Positions 51,790-61,204 of a stretch of 64,000 nucleotides of DNA are shown here, in pieces. The DNA is from Bacteroidota bacterium. GTDB taxonomy: Bacteria; Bacteroidota; Bacteroidia; Bacteroidales; Lentimicrobiaceae. The translations under genes were made by a program, and so were the position numbers. Numbering within the stretch: position 1 is the stretch's first letter; each line of letters opens with the position of its first letter. The stretch spans positions 18,402-82,401 of the forward strand of contig JAEZDY010000026.1 of NCBI GenBank assembly GCA_023417935.1. Reading direction: 5' to 3'. Below the pieces are notes generated by a model. The model had not been told where the DNA came from. It searched no databases and was given only the letters and a program-made list of their open reading frames with translations.

Positions 51790-54225
51790 TTAGAACTTTA
51801 TAGAATATGTAACTGACGGAATAACCGGGAATATTGACACTTGTTTCAGTTTCGTGGTTACTGTATTCCCCTCGTAATCATTGTCAATAAAATAGAAGAA
51901 TGGATTTTTCCGGTTATAGGCATTGTAGAAACCTACTTCCCACGTTCTCTGGTACTTTTCTCTGATCTTAATGAACTGAAAGGCAAAATCCAGGCGATGG
52001 TATGCTTTCATCCGCGATGAATTCATCTCACCATAATCAGTTACATAATTTGATAAGGGACTCCAAGGTGCTAAACCTTCTTCTAAATCCGGACCTTCAG
52101 CAGGATCATGAATTATTGCAGGGTAATCGCCTAATGGTAATGTAATTGCGTTACCGGTGCCATATACCCAGGTAGCTGAAAAATTAATTGAGGGTTTTAT
52201 TTTATACATCGCAACTACTGAAATATCGTGTCTCCGGTCATATCGTGCCCAGAATTCCTTTCCATAATTCAGCTCATCAAACTTTAGCTTAGTCCACGAA
52301 AGTGTATAACCTACCCATCCGTTAAATTTGCCTGCCTTCTTATGCACAAGGAATTCTATACCATACGATTTACCTGTACCGGCAGTAACATTGTCTTCCC
52401 AAGTAAAAGCTTGTGCTTCTGTTGGATCATCAAGTGCAAGGAAACTGGCACCTGGCCTATAGGCAAGTATGCTATCACTGAGTTTGTAATAACCTTCAAT
52501 AGTTATGGTAATATCCGAATCAGTGAAATCTTTGGCTATACCGGCTGATATTTGTTTGGAATGCTGAGGCTCAACCCTTTTTGTAGAAGGCACCCAAAGA
52601 TCTGTCGGTAATCCAATTCCGGTATTGCTCAACAGGTGGATGTATTGATTCATCTCAGCATAACCTGCCTTGACTGAAAGGTTGTTCATCAGCCTTAAAT
52701 TCATTACAAAGCGAGGTTCAAGCGCCATGTAGTTCTTGTTATCAGCCGCAAAAGTGCTCAACCGCAGGCCTGCATTCGCCTTCAGATTTTCTGTAAAAGT
52801 AAAGTTGTTCTCTACATATGCCCCGCCCTCAAGCGATTCATAATTTGTTTTGTCGTTTTTATATACCTGGTTTGCATCGTCACGCTCAACAATGGCCCGT
52901 GGCGCAAATAAGTGGCTTGTGAGGCTGAATCCTGTTTTCAGATGATAAAATGTGGAAGCATTATACTCAAGATCGTACTTGGCTGATAAATCCCTTATAC
53001 CTGATGAATATCTTAAAGTATATGCGTTATCACCGTCTTTCGAATAATTGTAAATGCTAAGTGTATATTGACTATAAATCAGTGAAGTATTTGAAAATAC
53101 CCTTGATCCGAACAAATGGTTCCAGCGCGCTGTGGCTGTAGCATTCTGCCAGTACAAACCTCCTTCTTCCCGTTCATTATCACCGTACTTTGTAACAACA
53201 TTAAACTTATCCCGCCCAAAATATCCACTCAAATATACCCTGTCCTTAGGGCTGATATCGTAATTCACTTTGGCATTAAGGTCATAGAAGTAATAGCCGG
53301 CTCTCTCTTCGCGAGTCATAAAAGGTCGTACCAAGGCATCAATATAAGTGCGGCGTCCCGATACAATAAAGGACGAAACGTTCTTTTTGATGGGCCCTTC
53401 TAATACCAAACGTGATGATATGAGTCCTATCCCTGCTTCTCCTGAAAATTTCTGCTTATTTCCATCCTTCATGGTCATTTCAATAACCGATGATAACCTG
53501 CCTCCGTATCGTGCAGGGAACCCGCCCTTTATAAGCTCAACGCTCTTAAGTGCATCGCCATTAAAGATGGAGAAAAATCCAAACAAGTGACTTGCATTAT
53601 AAACAGGGGCATCATCAAGAATAATAAGATTTTGATCGGGACCACCGCCTCTAACATAAATGCCGCTGTTACCTTCTGATCCTTTCTGAACACCGGGTAG
53701 TAGCTGCAAAGCTTTAAAAACATCTTTCTCTCCCAGCAATGAAGGCAGCTGCTTGATCTGTTGCACAGGCAGTGATATCATGCTCATTTCGGTACTTTCG
53801 CTGATCCTTTCACCTTTATCTCCTGATATCACTACCTCTTGGAGCGTGATACCCGATAACTCAATATCAACCAGCTTATTTGCCCGTAACTCAATATTCT
53901 GAAGAACAGGCTCATAGCCAACAAATGAATAAACAACATCATAAGTTCCCTCAGGAAGTACAATTGAATAAAAGCCGTAGTTGTTTGTGATAGTTCCAAC
54001 CTTTAGGTTTGGCAGGTAAATGTTTACTCCGGGCAGAAGCTCACGACTTTCTTTTTCTCTTACATAGCCACTTATTGAATACTTCTTCTGGCTGAAAGCC
54101 GAGATAGGCAACGCCATGAAGAGGATTAGTGTTAATGTCAGTAAAGTGGTAAATGTGGTGAGGGTTGGTCTTTTGAATAATAAACTTCTGAAGTTTAGTG
54201 GTGATCGTTCAGATTGGTGTTGCAT
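51790..54225 (-). CDS. TonB-dependent receptor with carboxypeptidase-like N-terminal domain
   Basis: An 811-residue outer-membrane receptor. A signal sequence (LLTLTLILFMALPISAFS) is followed by a CarboxypepD_reg-like domain (about residues 48-130: KYSISGYVREKESRELLPGVNIYLPNLKVGTITNNYGFYSI). Next come the plug (about 145-260: PSLLGEKDVFKALQLLPGVQKGSEGNSGIYVRGGGPDQNLIILDDAP) and the barrel, ending in Phe (VTYSIKF). It is not a full SusC (shorter, no SusD partner), but is paired with DUF4249. The substrate cannot be told from sequence; iron complexes, peptides or oligosaccharides are all possible. Confidence 0.92.
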   Translation of the reverse strand: MQHQSERSPLNFRSLLFKRPTLTTFTTLLTLTLILFMALPISAFSQKKYSISGYVREKESRELLPGVNIYLPNLKVGTITNNYGFYSIVLPEGTYDVVYSFVGYEPVLQNIELRANKLVDIELSGITLQEVVISGDKGERISESTEMSMISLPVQQIKQLPSLLGEKDVFKALQLLPGVQKGSEGNSGIYVRGGGPDQNLIILDDAPVYNASHLFGFFSIFNGDALKSVELIKGGFPARYGGRLSSVIEMTMKDGNKQKFSGEAGIGLISSRLVLEGPIKKNVSSFIVSGRRTYIDALVRPFMTREERAGYYFYDLNAKVNYDISPKDRVYLSGYFGRDKFNVVTKYGDNEREEGGLYWQNATATARWNHLFGSRVFSNTSLIYSQYTLSIYNYSKDGDNAYTLRYSSGIRDLSAKYDLEYNASTFYHLKTGFSLTSHLFAPRAIVERDDANQVYKNDKTNYESLEGGAYVENNFTFTENLKANAGLRLSTFAADNKNYMALEPRFVMNLRLMNNLSVKAGYAEMNQYIHLLSNTGIGLPTDLWVPSTKRVEPQHSKQISAGIAKDFTDSDITITIEGYYKLSDSILAYRPGASFLALDDPTEAQAFTWEDNVTAGTGKSYGIEFLVHKKAGKFNGWVGYTLSWTKLKFDELNYGKEFWARYDRRHDISVVAMYKIKPSINFSATWVYGTGNAITLPLGDYPAIIHDPAEGPDLEEGLAPWSPLSNYVTDYGEMNSSRMKAYHRLDFAFQFIKIREKYQRTWEVGFYNAYNRKNPFFYFIDNDYEGNTVTTKLKQVSIFPVIPSVTYSIKF

Positions 54226-54295
54226 CAGATCTTTTGTTATTTCTTAGCGTGTGGTATAGTAGTCGAGAATATGGCACTTCCTGACTGATATATTT

Positions 54296-55552
54296 TCAGG
54301 TCTTTTGTTTTTTCTTCTTAGCTGCAGGGAAAAGTATGTTATTCAGAATTAATCTGTAACCCGGTGAATTTGGATATAAACTCAGGTCAGTAGGAGGGTC
54401 ACCTACCAGATGCTGGTAATCTTCAGGATCGTGGCCACCGTAGAAAGTAAAAGTACCTTTTCCATAAGAGCTGTGTATGTACCGGGCTTCATTGGCCGAT
54501 TTATTCTCACCCATGATGATCACATTGGATTTTACGAATTTCTTATTGAAAGCTGTGGTCTGACCCATAAATCCTTTTATGATCTGATCGTGGTTTTGTG
54601 TAAGCATCGTAGGCACCGGGTCCCACTTAGCTGAAAACTCAAATAAAGTAAAGAAATCATCTGTCATACTAACGCGTCGGGTAGTACTAACGTCGATATT
54701 TGAAATTTCGTATTCATAAGGATTCAATACCACACTAAAATCTGTAAAGGCAAAACAATTATCATAATTCAGATGCTCATTAGCATCATGCTGTGCCCCA
54801 TCACCATCAAACATTACATCGCAAATATCCACATGCTCTGCTGCTAAGGCAACATCATAACTATCGGGAGCTGAGCACATAGCAAACAAGTAACCACCAC
54901 CGGCAGTGAATTCTTTGATCTTCTGTGCAACAGTGAGTTTGAGGTCTGAAACCTTTGAAAATCCAAGTTTACTTGCTGTAGCCTCAGTAGTTCTTACATC
55001 ATCAATATACCACTGGGCGGTGCGGTATGCCGACCAAAATTTTCCAAACTGACCTGTGAAATCTTCATGATGCAGGTGAAGCCAATCATAGAGTGGGAGG
55101 GATCCTCCAACAACTTCTTCATCATACACAACATCATACGGAACTTCAGCATAAGTTAATGCAAGCGTAACAGCATCGTCCCATGGCAGCTTGTTCTTTG
55201 GTGTGTACACTGCTATTTTGGGTGCTTTCTGAAGCTTCATCTCATCCATATTCGATTGCGGATCGGCTATTTCCTGCAATATTGCATCCTGCTGCACATC
55301 AGCAAGCACCTGGTAAGTAATACCTCTCACAACACATTCACCCTCAAGATCAGGGTGGTGTTTGAACATGAAACTACCGCCTCGGTAATTGAGCAACCAA
55401 CTCACTTCAACCTGTCGTTGCAACACCCAATACGTTAAGCCGTAAGCCTTCAGGTGGTTCTTCTGAACCTTATCCATAGGTATCAAAAGATATGCAGCCC
55501 TAAGGTCAATTATGATAAATAGCAAACAAATAGTGACAAGTATCTTCTTCAT
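54296..55552 (-). CDS. conserved Bacteroidota exported protein, often labelled asparagine synthetase B
   Basis: A 418-residue protein with a signal peptide (about 1-19) and the N-terminus AAYLLIPMDKVQKNHLKAYGLTYWVLQRQVEVSWLLNYRGGSF. As I recall, relatives in public databases carry the name asparagine synthetase B, but the features of AsnB are missing: no Cys2 nucleophile, no PPi-loop SGGxDS. The middle (KIAVYTPKNKLPWDDAVTLALTYAEVPYDVVYDEEVVGG) is like a flavodoxin or class I amidotransferase-like fold, and GGGYLFAMCSAPDSYDVAL may hold a Cys. The function is unknown and the usual name is probably wrong. It is upstream of the TonB receptor in the same direction. Confidence 0.7.
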   Translation of the reverse strand: MKKILVTICLLFIIIDLRAAYLLIPMDKVQKNHLKAYGLTYWVLQRQVEVSWLLNYRGGSFMFKHHPDLEGECVVRGITYQVLADVQQDAILQEIADPQSNMDEMKLQKAPKIAVYTPKNKLPWDDAVTLALTYAEVPYDVVYDEEVVGGSLPLYDWLHLHHEDFTGQFGKFWSAYRTAQWYIDDVRTTEATASKLGFSKVSDLKLTVAQKIKEFTAGGGYLFAMCSAPDSYDVALAAEHVDICDVMFDGDGAQHDANEHLNYDNCFAFTDFSVVLNPYEYEISNIDVSTTRRVSMTDDFFTLFEFSAKWDPVPTMLTQNHDQIIKGFMGQTTAFNKKFVKSNVIIMGENKSANEARYIHSSYGKGTFTFYGGHDPEDYQHLVGDPPTDLSLYPNSPGYRLILNNILFPAAKKKKQKT

Positions 55553-55638
55553 TCCAAAAGTTTAACCTAATAACGAAAAACACACTATTTTGTTACTTAT
55601 TCCCGTAAATACGGCAGCTCTTATTCCACAGCTCATTG

Positions 55639-57141
55639 TTAATACGGTGGCTCCTTATTATCTTCGTCGTCGTTCAACTTCGATTGCATAGTTAAGAAAT
55701 TAACATTGGGCGATAAGGCACTGGTTAACGGGTTGTCACTCGAATCAGGGTCAACAAATTTAGCATATTTACTGATAAACTTCAGTTGAATATCGTGCAG
55801 GGCACCATTCCTGTGCTTGGCAATGCTAATTTCAGCTACTCCCTGCAGATTTTCGCCATTCTCTCCCTGATCCTGTTTGTAGTACTCGGGTCGATATATA
55901 AACAGCACCATATCTGCATCCTGTTCAATAGCGCCCGATTCCCTAAGGTCGGAGAGCAATGGCTTTTTACTGGGGCGTGCTTCAACTGACCTGTTTAACT
56001 GCGACAGGGCAATAACCGGAATATTAAGCTCTTTGGCCAAACTCTTTAAAGATCTTGAAATGGTACTGATCTCCTGCTCCCTGTTACCACTGCCTCTCTC
56101 AATACCACCTGACATCAACTGGATGTAGTCAATGATGATCATTTGGATATTATGCTGCGCTTTCAAACGCCTGGCCTTAGCCCTTAACTCAAAGATAGAA
56201 AGTGAGGGTGTATCATCAATATAGATCGGCGCATCAATAAGGTTGTTTATCTTCGAATTCAATTGTTGCCACTCATACGATTGCAAATCACCTTTACGAA
56301 GTTTGTCACCCGGCAATTGTGCTTCCGCGGATATTAAACGCGTAACCAATTGTACTGACGACATTTCGAGCGAAAAAACAGCTACCGGTTTATTGAAATC
56401 AATAGCTGCGTTACGCGCGATAGTGAGCACAAAAGCAGTTTTACCCATACCCGGACGTGCAGCAATAATAATAAGATCAGATGGTTGCCAACCAGAGGTT
56501 ACCCTATCGAGCTCTGTAAATCCTGAACCAACACCACTAAAAGTACCCTGACTGTTTTTTGCAGCTTCAATCTGCTTAACAGCATTTCTGATAAGCGACT
56601 GCATATCCACATAATTGCGGCGCAAGTTGTTTTCACCCACTGAAAAGAGCTCATTCTCCGCCTTGTCAAGCAAACTGAATACATCAGTAGTATCCTCGTA
56701 GGCATCACGGATTATGTCGGACGAAATTCTTATAAGCTCCCGCTGTATGAATTTCTGGATTACAATACGGGTATGGAATTCAGTATTGGCTGCCGAGGCA
56801 ACACGGTTAGTAAGCTGAGCAATATAAAAAGGGCCTCCGGCTACTTCCAGTTCACCCGTAAATTTAAGCTCGTTGGTAACCGTGAGGATATCAATAGGTT
56901 CTGTCTTCGCAAAAAGCCTTGTAATAGCTGAAAAAATAGTCTGATGTGCCTCCTTATAAAAAGCTTCAGGCCTTATAATATCAATGATTGATGCCAGAGC
57001 ATCCTTCTCAAGCATGATCGCTCCCAGCACAGCTTCCTCAAGGTCAATAGCCTGTGGCGGCAACTTCCCGTGGTTGAAAATATCTGATTTTGTGATCTTC
57101 CCGCGGGCAGCGTCCTTCAGTTTTTGCTTGTTGTCTTCCAT
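55639..57141 (-). CDS. dnaB: replicative DNA helicase DnaB
   Basis: A 500-residue hexameric helicase that unwinds DNA at the fork. The N-terminal domain (about 28-130) starts LPPQAIDLEEAVLGAIMLEKDAL. The RecA-like domain has Walker A ARPGMGKTAF, the Walker B segment IQMIIIDYIQLM and LSQLNRSVEARPSKKPLLSDLRESGAIEQDADMV. There is no intein. It lies 268 bp downstream of the FKBP gene, with a repeat-rich gap between, and 86 bp upstream of the preceding exported protein gene. Confidence 0.97.
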   Translation of the reverse strand: MEDNKQKLKDAARGKITKSDIFNHGKLPPQAIDLEEAVLGAIMLEKDALASIIDIIRPEAFYKEAHQTIFSAITRLFAKTEPIDILTVTNELKFTGELEVAGGPFYIAQLTNRVASAANTEFHTRIVIQKFIQRELIRISSDIIRDAYEDTTDVFSLLDKAENELFSVGENNLRRNYVDMQSLIRNAVKQIEAAKNSQGTFSGVGSGFTELDRVTSGWQPSDLIIIAARPGMGKTAFVLTIARNAAIDFNKPVAVFSLEMSSVQLVTRLISAEAQLPGDKLRKGDLQSYEWQQLNSKINNLIDAPIYIDDTPSLSIFELRAKARRLKAQHNIQMIIIDYIQLMSGGIERGSGNREQEISTISRSLKSLAKELNIPVIALSQLNRSVEARPSKKPLLSDLRESGAIEQDADMVLFIYRPEYYKQDQGENGENLQGVAEISIAKHRNGALHDIQLKFISKYAKFVDPDSSDNPLTSALSPNVNFLTMQSKLNDDEDNKEPPY

Positions 57142-57218
57142 TGGTCAAAATTACTCAACCATCACGAGCAATTTCAAAAATTGAGAAATAAAAGTTATTA
57201 ACAAAAGCGGAACTTTTT

Positions 57219-57285
57219 GGCTGTCAGCCGTCAGCTATCAGCCGTCAGCAGTCAGCTTATTTGTTCTTTGTTCTTGGTTCTTGGT
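57219..57285. repeat. GTCAGCCGTCAGC and TTGTTCTTGG short tandem repeats
   Basis: From 57219 the sequence repeats GCTGTCAGCCGTCAGCTATC-like units (five approximate copies of xxTCAGC to 57257). Then about three copies of TTGTTCTTGG-like units follow to 57285. Low-complexity arrays of this type are common between genes in Bacteroidota. Confidence 0.65.
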
Positions 57286-57293
57286 TTAAAAGA

Positions 57294-57403
57294 ATAGAGA
57301 CGCCATAAATGAGCGTCTCGAATCTATCTCCATCCGTTGGAGAGGCCATAAATGGGCGTTTATTCCATTCCATCGCTCGAGACGCCATAAATGGGCGTCT
57401 CTA
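57294..57403. repeat. three GAGACGCC-ATAAATG-GGCGTCTC hairpin elements
   Basis: Hairpins at about 57295-57320, 57342-57360 and 57379-57403 share the loop CCATAAATG and the stem GAGACGCC/GGCGTCTC; the middle copy is diverged and keeps only a weak stem. The last copy has an 8-bp perfect stem and ends 7 bp before the FKBP stop codon. A related hairpin, GAGACGCC-ATGTT-GGCGTCT, recurs at 62341-62360. These could fold in RNA at the 3' end of the FKBP transcript. Confidence 0.75.
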
Positions 57404-57409
57404 CGGGAA

Positions 57410-58144
57410 TTATTTCTTTTCGATGGAAATCAACTCAACCTCAAAAATCAAGGTGGCACCTGCCGGTATGGGGCCTGTTCCTCGATCGCCGTAGGCCAGT
57501 GCTGAAGGGATGTAAAGCATGTGCTTTGAACCCGGCTTCATTAATTGCAGGCCTTCTGTCCATCCCGGGATTACACCGTTTAATGGGAATTTTACCGTTT
57601 CGCCTCTTTCAACACTTGAATCAAATACGGTGCCGTCGAGCAACTTGCCGGTGTAATGAACTTCTACAACATCCTCAGGTGTTGGGTTTTCACCTGTACC
57701 TTCTGTGATCACTTTATATTGCAATCCGCTGGAAGTTTCAATCACACCGGGCTGTTTTTTATTTTCTGCAAGGAATGCAGCTCCTTTTGCCTTTTCGGCA
57801 GATGATTCATTTGCGGTTTTCTGCTCTTTTTTAGCCATCATTTCCTGCTGAAACTGCATCATCATCTTTGAAGTTTCTTCTTCAGTAAGCAGTGAATCAT
57901 GTCCACTCAATCCATGTTTTATTCCATAAGTAAAGATGTCGGTATTAACTTCAATGTCATTGGTCTTCAAATTGTTGCCAATATCACGACCTATGATATA
58001 ACTTATTGTATCGTTATGTGTCTTCAGTATTAAAGTATTCTCATTTTGAGTTGCTTTTGAATCTTTCTTTTTCTTCTGGGCTGATGCGTCCATACTAATA
58101 ATCATGGCCAGCGCCAGAATTGCAACTGTGAGCGTGTTTTTCAT
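57410..58144 (-). CDS. FKBP-type peptidyl-prolyl isomerase
   Basis: A 244-residue exported FKBP. Signal peptide about 1-23 (AMIISMDASAQ); FKBP_N dimerisation helices (about 35-120, TISYIIGRDIGNNLKTN); FKBP_C domain (about 150-244: VHYTGKLLDGTVFDSSVERGE, VIPGWTEGLQLMKPGSKHMLYIPSALAYG, LIFEVELISIEKK). The fold is of the MIP/FkpA periplasmic type that folds outer-membrane proteins. The ATG at 58144 is used; a TTG 6 bp upstream is less likely. Confidence 0.94.
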   Translation of the reverse strand: MKNTLTVAILALAMIISMDASAQKKKKDSKATQNENTLILKTHNDTISYIIGRDIGNNLKTNDIEVNTDIFTYGIKHGLSGHDSLLTEEETSKMMMQFQQEMMAKKEQKTANESSAEKAKGAAFLAENKKQPGVIETSSGLQYKVITEGTGENPTPEDVVEVHYTGKLLDGTVFDSSVERGETVKFPLNGVIPGWTEGLQLMKPGSKHMLYIPSALAYGDRGTGPIPAGATLIFEVELISIEKK

Positions 58145-58226
58145 AAACAAATTTTAAGGTTTGATTTGCAAAATTAACTATTCTTCAATGTAACAAAACT
58201 AATTATAAAGGGATTTAAGCTTTCTT

Positions 58227-58307
58227 AACAATTAAACTACTGTAATCTTTCTTAACAATAAAACCACTGTAATCTTTCTAAACAATTAAACCACTGTAAT
58301 ATTATCG
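58227..58307. repeat. three tandem copies of a 27-bp unit at the 3' end of the exonuclease gene
   Basis: Units start at 58227, 58254 and 58281, each with the core AACCACTGTAAT and period exactly 27 bp. The third unit includes the exonuclease stop codon and its last codons (NITVV). The two outer copies therefore look like duplications of that gene's end. Confidence 0.8.
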
Positions 58308-58993
58308 TCAGCTATCAATTCCTCACCCTTGTATCGCTTTAGCAGCTGCACAATCGCAACAACGTCCTTCTGGCAATAATTCACAATTCTTTCCAAATTA
58401 CCTTCCTGCCAGTAAACAGCGCCTACCTGATTGCCCTGGATATCATCCTTTGGCGATGGAATCTCGAAAATAGTAGTAAGAAGTGCAAGCGATGTAAAAC
58501 TTTTATAATCGCCAAACTTCCACAGCTCCATGGTATCAAGGTGTTTAATATCCCAGGGCTTGCAACCTGCTATATTCAGGGTCATGGGCAGCTTAATGCC
58601 ATTCAGCAGCATCCGCCGGGCTATATAAGGGAAGTCAAATTCCTTGCCATTATGTGCACATAACAGCGATTCCTTCTTGTTGTAGCTCTTGTTAAGCAGG
58701 TCAGCAAATTCTTCAAGAATAGCCTTCTCATCATGTCCGAAGAACGACTTTATGCGTAGATGCTTGTCGCGGATGTATCCGACAGAAATGCACACTATCT
58801 TCCCGAACTCCGCGTATATGCCGGCGCGGTCGTATAAAGTGGCTGGCGTATAAGTGTCGTCATGTGCGATGAGTGATGCCTTGTAGTCCCAAAATATCCT
58901 GATGTTTTCAGGAAGTTCTTCATAATCCGAATATTGCGATACCGTTTCTATATCAAGAAACAATATATTCTCACATTGGATATTATCAAGCAT
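58286..58993 (-). CDS. predicted DEDD-type 3'-5' exonuclease (PolB exonuclease-like)
   Basis: A 235-residue RNase H-fold nuclease. ExoI motif ILFLDIETVSQY (catalytic Asp and Glu near residues 14-16), ExoII-like CAHNGKEFDFPYIARRML, and ExoIII-like YCQKDVVAIVQLLKRY are placed as in the DNA polymerase B exonuclease family found as stand-alone proteins in Bacteroidota. Repair or processing of DNA is expected; the exact role is unknown. Its last codons are inside a 27-bp tandem repeat. It is divergent from the lipoprotein gene with only 51 bp between starts. Confidence 0.87.
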   Translation of the reverse strand: MLDNIQCENILFLDIETVSQYSDYEELPENIRIFWDYKASLIAHDDTYTPATLYDRAGIYAEFGKIVCISVGYIRDKHLRIKSFFGHDEKAILEEFADLLNKSYNKKESLLCAHNGKEFDFPYIARRMLLNGIKLPMTLNIAGCKPWDIKHLDTMELWKFGDYKSFTSLALLTTIFEIPSPKDDIQGNQVGAVYWQEGNLERIVNYCQKDVVAIVQLLKRYKGEELIADDNITVV

Positions 58994-59044
58994 GAAATCT
59001 TAATTTTGTGGCTTAAAGGTATTAAAATTTGTTTTAACAAAACC

Positions 59045-60400
59045 ATGTTCAAACTCGGTTGGGTATTTCTGTTACTGATAATCACTATAGCTTGTGGAAC
59101 CTCAGGTTGTGAGAAAGAACCTGAAAGTGTACCCGAGCCGGTGGTAGAGCTTTTAATCCCCGCTGAAAATCAGATTTTTAACACGCTCGATACCGTTTTT
59201 ATCAAAGCAAATGTCAGTCACAATATACCAATCAGCACTATCACATTGTCAATTACTGATACCGACCTGAAGCCTGTAGTATCTGGAAAAACTATTGATC
59301 CCGGTAGCATTAGTTCAGGTAACAATAATTCGGGCAGCAATACAGGTGGCAATAATTCCGGCAGCAATAGTTATTTTATCGATAGTTACCTGATAATCGA
59401 CAATAAGTATATCACTGCCAGTGAAAACTTCCTGCAGATAAGAATAGAAGTGGGGCAGGAGATTTACAGGTACTGGTACACTATCGGCATCAATCCACTC
59501 TCAAGAGAACTTGATGATGTGCTGGTTGTAACCGGAAACCTGAATGCCAACAAGCTTTACAGCCTCAAACAGCCTGACGAACCGGAACTCCTGTGGTCGT
59601 GGAATTCTGAGTATATCGGAGGGTACGGTGATTCCCGCAATAGCATGTTCTATAGCAGCGGCTCCCTCATTAGCGGCATAACCGGATATGACCTGAAGGA
59701 AAAGAAGGTTGCATGGTCAGTTCCGGCTCTCAGCAGTGGCTCCCTGCCTTATTTTACGGCCTTCACTGGCATAGATGGAAGCATTGCTGCAGGCATCAGC
59801 GAAGGACGTGTTGAATCGTATAATAGCGACGGACTGAAGATCGTTACAACGCCCCAATACCAGGGCGGAGCGTTTACCCGGGTCATGCATTTTAAAGATC
59901 GCATAGTGGCTGTATTTAGCCCATACAGCACCAATCAAAACACCTTCATGGTCTTTAACAACCCTGCCGGGAACCTCTTTGCATCCATAAACTTTACCGG
60001 AGAAATAGTTGACATACTTAACATCAACACCAACCGTATATTCCTTATCATCAACCAGGATGGAATCAATAAGGCATATGAATACGATATGAATACAAAC
60101 GGACTCGTGTTAATGCACAACGTAACCGCTGAACCCATCCACATCATATCCGGCAACGGCACCGATTATTTTATCAGTACTCCCACATCCGTGTTCTGGT
60201 ACAAGCCCTTATCGGGAAGTGTTTACAGGTATCTCACAACATCAGGTATAACCGCCATTGCTTTTGATGAGATCTCAAATACACTTTACGCTGCTGAAGG
60301 TGCAACGCTCAACACCTATTCACTGCCCAACAGCACGCCGGCTATAGACCATGTTTTCGATGAGCCGGTAAAGGATATAAAGCTGATCTACAATAAATAA
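59045..60400 (+). CDS. hypothetical lipoprotein with propeller-like repeats and a Ser/Asn/Gly linker
   Basis: A 451-residue lipoprotein (from ATG 59045; an upstream frame from 58934 would add 37 unlikely residues). Two candidate lipoboxes, IIAC-type ITIAC and TSGC. After a short PEPVVELLIPAENQIF domain comes a linker SSGNNNSGSNTGGNNSGSNS near residues 91-110, then repeats of the form GxxYYF/ VFxxxxGxxI suggesting a beta-propeller (LYSLKQPDEPELLWSWN; AYEYDMNTNGLVLMHNV). Function unknown. It is 3 bp upstream of mnmD, which it may be co-transcribed with. Confidence 0.7.
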   Translation: MFKLGWVFLLLIITIACGTSGCEKEPESVPEPVVELLIPAENQIFNTLDTVFIKANVSHNIPISTITLSITDTDLKPVVSGKTIDPGSISSGNNNSGSNTGGNNSGSNSYFIDSYLIIDNKYITASENFLQIRIEVGQEIYRYWYTIGINPLSRELDDVLVVTGNLNANKLYSLKQPDEPELLWSWNSEYIGGYGDSRNSMFYSSGSLISGITGYDLKEKKVAWSVPALSSGSLPYFTAFTGIDGSIAAGISEGRVESYNSDGLKIVTTPQYQGGAFTRVMHFKDRIVAVFSPYSTNQNTFMVFNNPAGNLFASINFTGEIVDILNINTNRIFLIINQDGINKAYEYDMNTNGLVLMHNVTAEPIHIISGNGTDYFISTPTSVFWYKPLSGSVYRYLTTSGITAIAFDEISNTLYAAEGATLNTYSLPNSTPAIDHVFDEPVKDIKLIYNK

Positions 60401-60403
60401 CCA

Positions 60404-61204
60404 ATGAATACACACAGCATCCGCATCACAGAGGACGGCTCAACCACCATATTCAACAGCATGAAGAATGAGCATTACCATTCTACCCATGGGGCTGTGC
60501 AGGAATCAACGCATGTGTTCATTGCGGCGGGAATGAGTTATTTAATGGATGTTGAACCACAGCAGGCGATGGGCAATACTGTAAATAGTTCACCTCACGA
60601 CCATACAATAAACATTCTGGAAGTAGGATTTGGAACCGGGTTAAATGCATTACTGACTTTGCTGGAGCTTGAAAAGATCAACAAGGCAACTGAGCATCAC
60701 TTACACCCCCTTCACATCAACTACACAGCCCTTGAACCTTTCCCGATTGACGCTGAGATCGTTAAGAAGCTAAATTATTGCGAACTGCTTTCAGTACCCG
60801 AGCTTCAGGAAACGTTTGAGAAAATGCATTTCATATTTGGTCAAACTAATTCCTCAGAGCCATTCTTAAAGTCAACACAAATAACACCACACTTTAACTT
60901 CACCGGTGGAAGGTCCACCTTGCAGGATTACGATCCTGTGAGTACAAACATCGCTGAAAAACAGCATAAGTACGACCTCGTATATTTTGATGCCTTTTCA
61001 CCCGATACAGAGCCCTCGCTCTGGACAAAGGAAGTATTTTCAAAACTTTATGCGATAATGAACAGGGGAGGAGTGTTTGTTACCTACTGCAGTAAGGGTG
61101 TTGTAAGAAGGATGATGCAGGAGTGCGGCTTTAAAGTTGAAAGAATTAAAGGACCGCCGGGCAAACATGAGATGTTGAGGGGGAACGTAGCCCTCACCCC
61201 GTAA
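60404..61204 (+). CDS. mnmD: tRNA (mnm5s2U34) methyltransferase MnmD
   Basis: A 266-residue SAM-dependent methyltransferase that completes the mnm5s2U modification of tRNA wobble uridine (the MnmD-type half of bifunctional MnmC). Motifs: DGSTTIFNSMKNEHYHSTHGAVQESTHVFI, SAM site LEVGFGTGLNALLTL, and FDAFSPDTEPSLWTKEVFSKL with the catalytic/fold block. The last residues GNVALTP and the stop codon come from a 37-bp tandem repeat that begins at 61185, so the natural C-terminus is probably GKHEMLR. Activity should not depend on the added tail. Confidence 0.93.
   Translation: MNTHSIRITEDGSTTIFNSMKNEHYHSTHGAVQESTHVFIAAGMSYLMDVEPQQAMGNTVNSSPHDHTINILEVGFGTGLNALLTLLELEKINKATEHHLHPLHINYTALEPFPIDAEIVKKLNYCELLSVPELQETFEKMHFIFGQTNSSEPFLKSTQITPHFNFTGGRSTLQDYDPVSTNIAEKQHKYDLVYFDAFSPDTEPSLWTKEVFSKLYAIMNRGGVFVTYCSKGVVRRMMQECGFKVERIKGPPGKHEMLRGNVALTP

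Noticed and set aside
54296..55552. Asparagine synthetase B as the function
   Set aside because: No Cys2 nucleophile, no SGGxDS loop and a signal peptide are inconsistent with AsnB.
58934..59044. N-terminal extension of the lipoprotein at 59045
   Set aside because: It overlaps the exonuclease start on the other strand, and the lipoprotein signal peptide begins at 59045.
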